Positions 42,813 to 50,800 of a stretch of 64,000 bases of DNA are shown here, one piece after another. How positions within the stretch are numbered: position 1 is the stretch's first letter; every line of letters starts with the position of its first letter. Made by a program: the position numbers and the translations under genes. The stretch comes from Paenibacillus alkaliterrae (lineage in GTDB: Bacteria; Bacillota; Bacilli; Paenibacillales; Paenibacillaceae). The DNA is taken from NCBI RefSeq assembly GCF_021532375.1, contig NZ_JAKGAP010000014.1, positions 1 through 64,000 on the forward strand, read 5' to 3'. The notes under the pieces were generated by a model. The model did not search any database. It was not told where the DNA came from and saw only the letters and a list, made by a program, of their open reading frames with translations.

Positions 42813-42838
42813 GGTAGCGTGATTAATAGAGATTATGG

Positions 42839-44248
42839 TCAAGTTCTAATGTCCCATTTCTTGAAGGATACTACCGAGCAGTTGCCTTGCGCATAGGCTT
42901 GTATGCCTTGCGATTGTGAGCCCGGGTAGATGCGGCCGGTCATGACCTTCTCGCCATCCTGAATGAATACTTCAACTGATGATCTATCGACGAATATTCG
43001 CAGCTTCAGGAGACCTTCTTTCAGCTCGACCTTCGTTCGGCGTTCGCCTCCCAAGCCGATTCCCGAATGGTCTCGATTGAATCGCAATAGACCGTCCGTT
43101 GGACGATAGGACAAAACGGTAGCTTCCTCGTCATGGACACGAAGCTTCAAGCCGAACTCTTTAGCTTCTTCTGCACGGAATGTGACCTCAAGCTCATAAC
43201 AATCGCCGTGAACCTCCATATCTTGAATACCTTCCAGCCTGATATTAGAAGCCTCATAGCCATTATGGCGATAGGACTTGGTTTCCTCCAGCGGTTTAAA
43301 CAACAATTTATCCCCTTGCAAAACAATCTCGCGCGGCAGCGTCATGGCACCGGCCCAATAATGTCCGAGCTGTGTTGGAATTTCCGTCTCCCATGTCTCC
43401 ATCCAGCCTATGACGATTCGTCTTCCTTTAGCATCTAAAGCTGTCTGGGGAGCATAAAAATCAAAGCCGCAATCGACCTGTTCGTAATGATCATAGTGAA
43501 AGCGTCCTAGCTCCGTATCCAGACGTCCAATCATATACGCCGTCGAATGAAGGTTTTGATAGTCATCGCCTTGAGCAGGCATTCGCTGCGGCGACAGTAT
43601 AAGGACATCGCGTCCCTCCAGCTCGAAGAGATCCGGACATTCCCAATTGTCACCCATCTCGCCATCACTTCGCGCAATTTCACCCACGAAGTCCCATTCT
43701 ACGAGGTCAATAGAGCGGTACAATAATATTAAGCCTTTGCCTTGGCCATCATTAGAGCCTAGCACTACATAATAAATGCCGTCTCGCACGAACACCTTGG
43801 GATCGCGGAAGTCCCTTTGACTTACGCCCGCTGGAATTTGCTCAGGGCCAAGCACAGGGTTGCAATCCAGCTTTTCAAAGTGAATGCCGTCCTTGGATAC
43901 GGCGATATTCTGATTTTGAGTATAATCGTGATCCTTATCAGGTCCTGTCACCAAATGCCCTGTATACATTAAATAAAGCTTACCGTCTTGTTCGATTGCA
44001 CTGCCAGAGAAACACCCGTCGCGGTCATAGCCTTGGTCCGGCGCCAGCGCTACCGGCAGATACTTCCACTCCATCAAATCATGACTAACCGCGTGCCCCC
44101 AATGCATCGGTCCCCATACCGGCTGATACGGGTAGTACTGATAAAACATATGATACTGTCCATTGTAATACACAAATCCATTCGGATCGTTCATCCACCC
44201 AAATTCGCTCATCAAATGATACGCAAGCCGGTACTCTTCTTTCAGCAA
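42839..44248 (-). CDS. Glycoside hydrolase family 32 (sucrose / fructan hydrolase)
   Basis: Cytoplasmic enzyme splitting beta-fructosyl bonds, such as sucrose, sucrose-6-phosphate or fructo-oligosaccharides. The three catalytic blocks are WMNDPNG (nucleophile D21), FRDPKV (D149) and WECPD (acid/base E203). A C-terminal beta-sandwich begins near 330. There is no signal peptide. The first standard start is TTG 44248 with no ribosome site. The same frame runs upstream without a stop to the permease stop and reads LYTRENADKFISDRKYL, which looks like the genuine family N-terminus. It would begin at ATT 44299, 7 bases after AGGTAGGA. Last gene of the ABC operon. Confidence 0.9.
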   Translation of the reverse strand: MLKEEYRLAYHLMSEFGWMNDPNGFVYYNGQYHMFYQYYPYQPVWGPMHWGHAVSHDLMEWKYLPVALAPDQGYDRDGCFSGSAIEQDGKLYLMYTGHLVTGPDKDHDYTQNQNIAVSKDGIHFEKLDCNPVLGPEQIPAGVSQRDFRDPKVFVRDGIYYVVLGSNDGQGKGLILLYRSIDLVEWDFVGEIARSDGEMGDNWECPDLFELEGRDVLILSPQRMPAQGDDYQNLHSTAYMIGRLDTELGRFHYDHYEQVDCGFDFYAPQTALDAKGRRIVIGWMETWETEIPTQLGHYWAGAMTLPREIVLQGDKLLFKPLEETKSYRHNGYEASNIRLEGIQDMEVHGDCYELEVTFRAEEAKEFGLKLRVHDEEATVLSYRPTDGLLRFNRDHSGIGLGGERRTKVELKEGLLKLRIFVDRSSVEVFIQDGEKVMTGRIYPGSQSQGIQAYAQGNCSVVSFKKWDIRT

Positions 44249-44320
44249 ATACTTTCTGTCGGAAATAAACTTGTCGGCGTTCTCTCGTGTGTATAAAATA
44301 AAGCATCCTACCTTTACTCT

Positions 44321-45148
44321 TTATTTGATGGAGCCTTGCATAACTCCTTGAATAATGTATTTCTGCGCGAACAAATATACGATTAACACAGGCAATATAG
44401 TAAGCATGAGCCCAGCCATTAATGGACCATAGTCGATCGTATACGTACCGAAAAAGTAGAAGGTTGACAACGGCAACGTTCTTTCTTCCGGCGCAATGAG
44501 CACCAAGGATGGCAGAAGGAAGTCATTCCATATCCACAGGACATTTAAAATGGCAATGGTAACCGTAGTCGGGACCAGTACCGGAAGTACGATGCGGAAA
44601 AAGGTTTGCGTTCTTGTGCATCCGTCTATTAGCGCTGCTTCCTCAAGCTCCGCCGGGACGCTCTTCACAAAGCCGTGATAAATAAAAACGGCTAAAGGGC
44701 TGCCAAAACCAATGTACATATAGATCAATGCCCATTTACTGTCCAGAAAACCAATGGAGCCATAGATTTTGACAAGAGGTATCATAATGGCCTGGAACGG
44801 AATAATCATCGCCGCTATCATTAAGAAAAATGTATATTGATTTAACTTCGTTTGATGCCTGACAAAATAATGAGCCGTCATCGCGGCCAAAAGTGAAATT
44901 AGCAATACACTGAACACCGTTACAATGATTGAATTCGAAAACGCTGAGACGTAGTCCATTTTGCCGAATGCATCCGTGTAGTTGGAGAAGCTAAAGCCCT
45001 CAGGGAGCGAAAGCGGGCTTGACGTAATCTCCTTATTCTCTTTGAACGAATTGACTAGCAAGAGCAGAAACGGAAATATGAACAGCATCAAGCAAATAAA
45101 GAGGGCTCCGAATTTGGTCCAGTCGAGCGTCGCATTCGTATTTTTCAT
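44321..45148 (-). CDS. Sugar ABC transporter permease, MalG type
   Basis: 275 residues with six predicted membrane helices. The cytoplasmic EAA loop reads EEAALIDGCTRTQTFFRIVLP in pattern (residues about 180-200) and docks on the ATPase. It overlaps the upstream permease gene by one base. No ATPase gene is in this operon, so a shared MsmX-type ATPase from elsewhere is likely, as for other CUT1 systems of Bacillus. Confidence 0.92.
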   Translation of the reverse strand: MKNTNATLDWTKFGALFICLMLFIFPFLLLLVNSFKENKEITSSPLSLPEGFSFSNYTDAFGKMDYVSAFSNSIIVTVFSVLLISLLAAMTAHYFVRHQTKLNQYTFFLMIAAMIIPFQAIMIPLVKIYGSIGFLDSKWALIYMYIGFGSPLAVFIYHGFVKSVPAELEEAALIDGCTRTQTFFRIVLPVLVPTTVTIAILNVLWIWNDFLLPSLVLIAPEERTLPLSTFYFFGTYTIDYGPLMAGLMLTILPVLIVYLFAQKYIIQGVMQGSIK

Positions 45149-46032
45149 TACGCCTCCACCTCCATTTTCTTGCTGAAATACACCTGTGCGATCGTAATGA
45201 TGGCCACGAGCAAAAACAGTACGAACGCCTCCGCTTGGCCTACTCCGTAATCCCTCGAAAGAAAGGCTTTCTCATATACATGCATGGATACCATCTCCGT
45301 GCTTTTGTATGGTCCGCCCTTCGTTAAGGAAATGTTCAAGTCATAAACCATGAAGCCTCTTTGCAGCGACAAGAAAATACAAACAATAAAGGATGGAACC
45401 ATTAGCGGCAGCACCATTTTGCGCAATTTAGTCAGAAGATTTGCTCCGTCGATGCTCGCTGCTTCCAAAATATCCTTCGGCACGTTCATCAGTCCTGCCA
45501 CATAAATAACCATCATGTAGCCCGCATATTGCCATACGGTGACGATAATCATCGCCCAAAACGCTTTATTCGGATCGGCCAGCCAAGATGCGTCGAATAA
45601 AGGAAGGCTCATTTCCTTTCCCAAGTAAACTAGAACGTTCGAAAATATAAATTGCCATACGAACCCGAGTACGATTCCGCCCACAAGATTCGGAACAAAA
45701 AAACCTGCCCGAAACAGGCTCTGCCCCTTGAGTCCGCTCGTTAATACGAAGGCAAGCAAAAACGCAACGATATTAATAAGAATGACTGTGATAAATACAT
45801 ATTCTAAAGTCAATAAAAAGGAGTGCCAAAATACAGTATCCTGAAAAACGGATACATAATTTTGAAACCCGACAAGGCTGCTCGTCGTCGAAATGCCGTC
45901 CCAATTCGTAAAGGTTAAATAAATGCCGTATAGGAATGGAACTATCATTACAGCAAGAAAAGCAAACAAGGTAGGTCCGGTAAACAGCAGCCGCAATCGC
46001 AAACGATTCCACAGCCCTTTTTCCGTTATCAT
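45148..46032 (-). CDS. Sugar ABC transporter permease, MalF type
   Basis: 294 residues, six predicted membrane helices, CUT1 family. The EAA loop is LEAASIDGANLLTKLRKMVLP in pattern. The start is ATG 46032, spaced from GAGAGGG by about 7 bases; an ATG at 46047 has no site. Partner of the MalG-type permease and of the lipoprotein at 46137-47435. With GH32 in the operon, the transported sugar is probably sucrose or a fructo-oligosaccharide. Confidence 0.92.
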   Translation of the reverse strand: MITEKGLWNRLRLRLLFTGPTLFAFLAVMIVPFLYGIYLTFTNWDGISTTSSLVGFQNYVSVFQDTVFWHSFLLTLEYVFITVILINIVAFLLAFVLTSGLKGQSLFRAGFFVPNLVGGIVLGFVWQFIFSNVLVYLGKEMSLPLFDASWLADPNKAFWAMIIVTVWQYAGYMMVIYVAGLMNVPKDILEAASIDGANLLTKLRKMVLPLMVPSFIVCIFLSLQRGFMVYDLNISLTKGGPYKSTEMVSMHVYEKAFLSRDYGVGQAEAFVLFLLVAIITIAQVYFSKKMEVEA

Positions 46033-46136
46033 CAAGATCCCTCTCATTCATGTAAGTTTTGCCAATTTGGCAGCAATGAAGCGTAAACGGCCTACCCCAT
46101 CCTGCGACGGGGTAAGCCAACTCTATCCGTTATAAA

Positions 46137-47435
46137 TTACTTTACTGTTTTCCAATATTCTTGAATTTCCTTCGTCAGCGTTGCACGGTCAGCGGCGCCT
46201 GCAAAATATTTTTGCATAGAAGCGCCGATCTTCGCCCAGTGATCAGCCGGCAGCGTGCTCATGGAATCCTGTGTCTTTCCTTTTGCGATGTAGTCGGAAA
46301 TGGACTTCGCAAGCGGATCCTTCGCTTCAAGCGTGATATTGTTAAACGCTGGAATAATATTCGCTTGATTAACTAGGAAATCCTGACCTTTCTCACTGTA
46401 GACCATCCACTCCAGCCATTTTTTTGCAGCCGCTTGCTGCTCCGCTGTGTTCTTCTCTTTATCAAGCACCAAGCGCTTCGATACGGCGGACGATATTTGC
46501 GTATTGCCGAAGTCATCGGCATTGTTGCTGATTGGGACAGGAAGGAAGCCGTATTGTCCGCTTGCGGTATCAAAGCTGCTAATTTGCGGCCAAGCCCAGT
46601 TGCCTTGGAACCAGATGCCGACTTCGCCTTTGCCAAGCACCTCTGGTCCTCTCTCATAGGTGCCGGATAGCGGCGATGCTTTGTCGATGTTGTACTTCGC
46701 CATCAGGTCAAATGTATCGAGCAAGCCGTTATAGACGCTATTGCTAGCAAGATCGACTTTACCCGCCTTCAAATCGGTTACAAATTGCGCAACCACAGCC
46801 GGATCGCTAGATTGGCCCGCATAGGCCAGCGGCAAGTAGTGAGCGCCCAGCGACCAGTCCATCGGCGAAACGATTAGCGGCGCTTTGCCGGAAGCTTCAA
46901 TCTTTTGAAAAAGCTCTTCCAGCGCCTCAGTCGTATTAATCGCGGCCGGATCAAATGCTCCTCCTACCGCCTGATCAACGACAGCTTTGTTATAAATGAA
47001 GCCGTAGCCTTCAATCGCTAGCGGGAATGCATAGTTCTTACTGTCAAACGTCGTCAGCGAAGTACTGCGCTCAACCGCATCAGCCATCCATTTCTCGCCG
47101 CTCAGGTCAAGGACACGATCCTTAAATTTCTCTACGTCGCCAGTGTCCAGCATCGTAATCGTTGCCGGATTACCGGATGCGTAAAGCGCTGACGCTTTCT
47201 CAAATGGAGATTGACCAGCAGGAACCGGAATAATTTCGAGCGTGATGCCCGGGTTATCTTCCTTGAATGCTTTCGCTGCCGCTTCAAGCTGCGATTGGAT
47301 TTCACCCTTCGAATTAAGCAGCGTTATTTTTACTTCGGATTCACTTTCCGACTCGCCGGACTTCCCGCAAGCTGCAACAAACAGAACGACTATAAGCGAC
47401 AATGCCAGTACCTGCATCCACTTCAACGTTTTCAT
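46137..47435 (-). CDS. Sugar-binding lipoprotein of the ABC transporter
   Basis: 432 residues, SBP_bac_1 family. The lipoprotein signal is LSLIVVLFVAACGKS with the lipid-bearing cysteine at residue 23. The mature part starts with KITLLNSKGEIQSQLEAAA and has the usual phrase FIYNKAVVDQA. It catches the sugar outside the membrane and hands it to the two permeases. It is first in the operon and lies just behind a promoter at 47501-47529 that is overlapped by a large operator palindrome and followed by a cre-like site. Confidence 0.93.
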   Translation of the reverse strand: MKTLKWMQVLALSLIVVLFVAACGKSGESESESEVKITLLNSKGEIQSQLEAAAKAFKEDNPGITLEIIPVPAGQSPFEKASALYASGNPATITMLDTGDVEKFKDRVLDLSGEKWMADAVERSTSLTTFDSKNYAFPLAIEGYGFIYNKAVVDQAVGGAFDPAAINTTEALEELFQKIEASGKAPLIVSPMDWSLGAHYLPLAYAGQSSDPAVVAQFVTDLKAGKVDLASNSVYNGLLDTFDLMAKYNIDKASPLSGTYERGPEVLGKGEVGIWFQGNWAWPQISSFDTASGQYGFLPVPISNNADDFGNTQISSAVSKRLVLDKEKNTAEQQAAAKKWLEWMVYSEKGQDFLVNQANIIPAFNNITLEAKDPLAKSISDYIAKGKTQDSMSTLPADHWAKIGASMQKYFAGAADRATLTKEIQEYWKTVK

Positions 47436-47480
47436 ATAATTGCCCCCGATTCTCTATAATGTATACGGCTTATCGATCGT

Positions 47481-47494
47481 ATAAACCGCTTTCA
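47481..47494 (-). promoter_or_regulatory. cre-like catabolite repression site
   Basis: TGAAAGCGGTTTAT agrees with TGWAANCGNTNWCA at 12 of 14 positions and includes the central CG. It covers the expected transcription start, so CcpA binding would repress the sugar operon. Confidence 0.5.
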
Positions 47495-47500
47495 CATCGT

Positions 47501-47529
47501 ATTATATCGTCGCTTATGTCATATGTCAA
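47501..47529 (-). promoter_or_regulatory. Sigma-A promoter of the sugar operon
   Basis: TTGACA (47524-47529), a 17-bp spacer, TATAAT (47501-47506) on the minus strand: a consensus promoter. Its -35 is inside the operator palindrome, the layout of a tightly repressed promoter. Confidence 0.8.
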
Positions 47530-47558
47530 TCGTTTGACATGTCAAACGATTGACATAT
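47521..47558. promoter_or_regulatory. 38-bp perfect palindrome, presumed double operator for the LacI-type regulator
   Basis: Arms 47521-47539 and 47540-47558 are exact complements. Each arm holds a 16-base LacI-family-like operator (TGTCAATCGTTTGACA and its mirror), so two operators lie back to back over the -35 region. Confidence 0.8.
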
Positions 47559-47567
47559 TATTCTAAA

Positions 47568-47598
47568 TTAAAAAAACCCTTGCGCAGCAAGGGTTTTT
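47568..47598 (-). terminator. Terminator of the LacI-type regulator
   Basis: AACCCTTGC (47575-47583) pairs with GCAAGGGTT (47587-47595), loop of 3 bases, T-runs on both strands. It isolates the regulator from the operon promoter downstream. Confidence 0.85.
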
Positions 47599-47610
47599 CG
47601 ATCTGCAATA

Positions 47611-48588
47611 TCAGGTTGTAGCACGTTCGACCAATGATACCGGATGAATGTTTTCGAGATGAAACTCCTCTTCATTCATTTGTTTGAGGATAAGGTCGAC
47701 AGCCGTTAGCGCCATTTGTGAAATAGGCTGCTTGATCGTTGTAATCGCCGGCATCATCCAGCTTGCGGCATTGATATCGTCATAGCCGATGATCTTTACA
47801 TCATCCGGTATTCGTTTGCCTACAGCTGCGCATTCCTTAACTGCAAATGCGGCAATAATATCGCTGGTCGCAAATACGCCGTCAATATCGGGATGATCCT
47901 CGAACAGCTGTCGTATCATTTGCGCATATTGGATTTGATTGAAGACATCCATATCCGTTTGAACGATGATAGGCTCTACGCCATTCTCATTCATGACCGA
48001 TTTAAAAGCTGTTGTTCGCTGGTTCGCGAGTAATTGAAGCTCCAGGTTACCGCAAATATGAGCGGTTTTCATGCAGCCTTTAGCTAACAAAAGCTTGGCC
48101 GCCAAGCTCCCGCCCATATAATTATCAGATGAAATATAAGGAATTTCCGTGCTGATTTGGCGGTCAATCGTCACGATAGGCGAGCTTAAGTTTATATACT
48201 CCTCGACCTGGAGGGTATGACTGCCCATAATGATACCGTCGACACGATTGCGCTTCAGCATTTCGATATAATCCTTTTCCTTGACCGGATCGAGCTGTGA
48301 ATTGCACAGCAGCATTTTGAAGCCCTTCTCATAGGCATAGTTTTCCACATAGTTTGCCAGCTCGCTAAAAAAGGGATGAGAAACGTTAGGAATAATAAGC
48401 CCAATGACGTTAGACTGTTTTCTAAGGAGCGATCGCGCAATTTCATTAGGCTGATAATGAAGCTGCTCCATCGCTTTAAAAACCTTCGTTCTAGTCGCCT
48501 CGCTAATATAACCCCTATTATTCAGAACGCGGGAAACCGTCGTTACGGAAACCTTCGCTTTTTTTGCCACATCATGAATCGTTGCCAT
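47611..48588 (-). CDS. LacI-family repressor of the sugar operon
   Basis: 325 residues. The helix-turn-helix is TIHDVAKKAKVSVTTVSRVLNN at the N-terminus, followed by the hinge YQPNEIARSLL. The periplasmic-binding-type core ends in IKQPISQMALTAVDL, and the inducer-site phrase GYDDINAASWMMPAITTI is typical of ScrR/RbsR-like members. It lies upstream of the ABC-GH32 operon, separated by a terminator and by the 38-bp operator palindrome, so it most likely represses that operon until its sugar is present. Confidence 0.92.
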   Translation of the reverse strand: MATIHDVAKKAKVSVTTVSRVLNNRGYISEATRTKVFKAMEQLHYQPNEIARSLLRKQSNVIGLIIPNVSHPFFSELANYVENYAYEKGFKMLLCNSQLDPVKEKDYIEMLKRNRVDGIIMGSHTLQVEEYINLSSPIVTIDRQISTEIPYISSDNYMGGSLAAKLLLAKGCMKTAHICGNLELQLLANQRTTAFKSVMNENGVEPIIVQTDMDVFNQIQYAQMIRQLFEDHPDIDGVFATSDIIAAFAVKECAAVGKRIPDDVKIIGYDDINAASWMMPAITTIKQPISQMALTAVDLILKQMNEEEFHLENIHPVSLVERATT

Positions 48589-48673
48589 GGCCGCCCCTTT
48601 GCTTTCATTCAGTATTGCAATCTATTATAGCTAAATCCCTATCATCATAACACAAGATAAACAAGGAGCAACC

Positions 48674-48721
48674 AAAAAAGCTGTTTCAGATAAGCCAAGT
48701 TTGACTTATTTGAAACAGCTT
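48674..48721 (-). terminator. Terminator of murA
   Basis: AAGCTGTTTCA (48679-48689) and TGAAACAGCTT (48711-48721) pair perfectly, with further ATAAG/CTTAT pairing inside. A T6 tail lies on the minus strand (A-run 48674-48679). Confidence 0.85.
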
Positions 48722-48742
48722 CTTCATCCTATTGTATGGCGA

Positions 48743-50200
48743 TTAAGCCCAGGTCGGCTGCACCGTTAATACGGCTATCTCTTTCTCACGCTTGAAGGAT
48801 GCTGCCGCTTCACCTTCAGAGGATGCTGCCGATATGGCTGCCACAGGAGTGATCTCACGTGCTGGAAGCGACGCGAAGCCTGTTGCTGCGGCCGGCATAA
48901 CTGCGGACGTAGCTGCAGGAAATGCAGGGGCATTCTCGCTTTCCGTCTCGACGCGACGAATAATTGCGCCAAGCGAGGCCAACTTTCCTGTTATATCGAC
49001 GTAGCCGCGATCAACATGGTGAAGGCCAGTTACTTCTGTCTCGCCATCGGCACGCAATGCCGCACAAATAAGCGCCGCGCCTGCACGCAAATCGGTTGCG
49101 CACACTTTGGCTCCAGTTAACGGCATTCCACCGTTTACAATCGCCGTACGTCCATCGACCTTGATTTGCGCATTCATTTTCTGAAACTCTTCGACATGCA
49201 TGAAACGGTTCTCGAACACCGTTTCGGTAACGACGCTCGTTCCCTCGGATACGAGCAGCAGCGCCATCATTTGAGACTGCATATCCGTTGGAAAGCCTGG
49301 GTGCGGAAGCGTTTTGACATCGACCGATTTCAAAACGCTGCTTGAGCGTACGCGAAGACCGTTGTCGCTCTCCGTAATCTCGACGCCCATTTCTTGGAGC
49401 TTCGAAATTACCGGGGTCAAATGATCGGCAATGGCGCCTTCTACAAATACATCTCCGCCCGTAATAGCAGCAGCAATCATATATGTACCGGCTTCAACAC
49501 GATCCGGGATGACATTATGCCCCGCACCATGCATCCGGTCAACCCCTTCAATGCGAATGACGCCCGTACCCGCGCCGCGAACTTTGCCGCCCATTGCGTT
49601 GATGTAGTTCGCTAAATCAACAATTTCAGGCTCTTTAGCCGCATTCTCGAGTATTGTCGTGCCATCCGCCAAAGCGGCTGCCATCATAATATTTTCCGTC
49701 GCGCCGACGCTCGCTACATCCAAATAAATTTTTGCACCCTTGAGACGCGTTTTTACGCTTGCTTCGATGAATCCGTGGCCAAGCGTAATTTCCGCTCCCA
49801 TCGCCTCGAACCCCTTCAAATGCTGATCAATTGGCCTGGTGCCGATTGCGCAGCCGCCCGGTAATGAAATCCGGACCCTGCCCACGCGCGCCAGAAGCGG
49901 TCCCATCACGAGGAAGGATGCCCGCATTTTACGAATGAGCTCGTAAGGTGCTTCGTAAGACGAAATAACCGGAGCGGATATACGCATCGTTTCATTGTTA
50001 TAAGTTAATTGTGCGCCTAATGAGGCAAGCACCTTCTGGATCGTCATAACGTCGTCGAGGAGGGGTACGTCACAGATGACGCTGTCTCCTTCTGTCGCCA
50101 ATAATGAGGCCGCTAGAATGGGGAGTACTGCATTTTTTGCTCCGCTGACACGGACCGTTCCCTTCAGACGCTGGCCTCCGCGGACGATAATTTTGGTCAT
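48743..50200 (-). CDS. murA: UDP-N-acetylglucosamine 1-carboxyvinyltransferase MurA
   Basis: First committed step of peptidoglycan synthesis: adds enolpyruvyl from PEP to UDP-GlcNAc. Core residues 1-418 are standard: K22-N23 in GAKNAVLP and catalytic C117 in [11 protein letters not shown], the fosfomycin target. The chain then continues for about 67 residues rich in Ala, Ser and Pro (for example [13 protein letters not shown]), ending TVQPTWA; this tail is not part of the usual 420-436-residue enzyme. The start ATG 50200 is 9 bases after GGAGGG. Confidence 0.95.
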   Translation of the reverse strand: MTKIIVRGGQRLKGTVRVSGAKNAVLPILAASLLATEGDSVICDVPLLDDVMTIQKVLASLGAQLTYNNETMRISAPVISSYEAPYELIRKMRASFLVMGPLLARVGRVRISLPGGCAIGTRPIDQHLKGFEAMGAEITLGHGFIEASVKTRLKGAKIYLDVASVGATENIMMAAALADGTTILENAAKEPEIVDLANYINAMGGKVRGAGTGVIRIEGVDRMHGAGHNVIPDRVEAGTYMIAAAITGGDVFVEGAIADHLTPVISKLQEMGVEITESDNGLRVRSSSVLKSVDVKTLPHPGFPTDMQSQMMALLLVSEGTSVVTETVFENRFMHVEEFQKMNAQIKVDGRTAIVNGGMPLTGAKVCATDLRAGAALICAALRADGETEVTGLHHVDRGYVDITGKLASLGAIIRRVETESENAPAFPAATSAVMPAAATGFASLPAREITPVAAISAASSEGEAAASFKREKEIAVLTVQPTWA

Positions 50201-50278
50201 CTTTTGGTCCCTCCGCGAACTGCAATTTCTATTTCCTATTCGTGAATAATCTGGAATCAAACATTTTACCCAAAACTC

Positions 50279-50308
50279 ATCTTATCACTCAATTACACAA
50301 ATCGACAA
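50279..50308 (-). promoter_or_regulatory. Possible murA promoter
   Basis: TTGTCG (50303-50308), an 18-bp spacer, TAAGAT (50279-50284) on the minus strand. The match is moderate. The wider 50201-50498 gap carries no gene. Confidence 0.35.
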
Positions 50309-50498
50309 GCGTTAAATTGTTTCCACTTTTTGCATGCGCTTTATTCGTCATTTTCATGCTTTTTCATCTAAAATACAGAATTTTCCGGGATAAAACTGCG
50401 TTTCCAATTCAATATAGGCACTAATACATACCTATTCGTAAGCCTATTGCATTTTCGTACCGTCATGTATTACCCATTGTTGACATATTTCGCTTTTG

Positions 50499-50765
50499 TT
50501 ATTCGACAAAGCCTCTGAGAAGTAAAGTATAACCCCAATATTCCAACATAAACTTGGCCAGCAAATGACCTAAAATGATGGCGATAATAACTTGAAAAAA
50601 ACGGGCCTTCGGGCTTCGCGGAAAACGGAAAAAAGCATCCCATTTCACCTCTTGCAAAACTACCCAGACGAATATAATGCATAGAATGACAATGACAATG
50701 GAGAACAGACCGGTCATTCCGGTATAATTTTGAAGATTGTTGTATAACTCATTTTCGATGCTCAT
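50499..50765 (-). CDS. DUF1146 membrane protein (YwzB type)
   Basis: 88 residues with two membrane helices (LFSIVIVILCIIFVWVVL; FQVIIAIILGHLLAKF) and the family motif EVKWDAFFRFPRSPKARF between them. Function is unknown. It sits between the complex I/protease block and murA, as ywzB does near murAA in B. subtilis. AGGAG lies about 7 bases before the ATG. Confidence 0.88.
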   Translation of the reverse strand: MSIENELYNNLQNYTGMTGLFSIVIVILCIIFVWVVLQEVKWDAFFRFPRSPKARFFQVIIAIILGHLLAKFMLEYWGYTLLLRGFVE

Positions 50766-50800
50766 GAATTCTCCTCCGCATACTCTTTACAAAAACATTA

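Larger units (their letters stand above)
42330..42838. other. 509-base intergenic region rich in simple and palindromic repeats
   Basis: It holds a GGGTT tract (42475-42521), a dispersed repeat end (42532-42558), four spaced CAAGTRR motifs between 42666 and 42750, and a 20-bp perfect palindrome at 42793-42812. I see no gene. Confidence 0.6.

Noticed and set aside
44085-44306. ATG-started frame overlapping the GH32 start
   Set aside because: It is out of frame with GH32 and becomes an antisense-like shadow; only its ribosome site may serve the ATT start of GH32.
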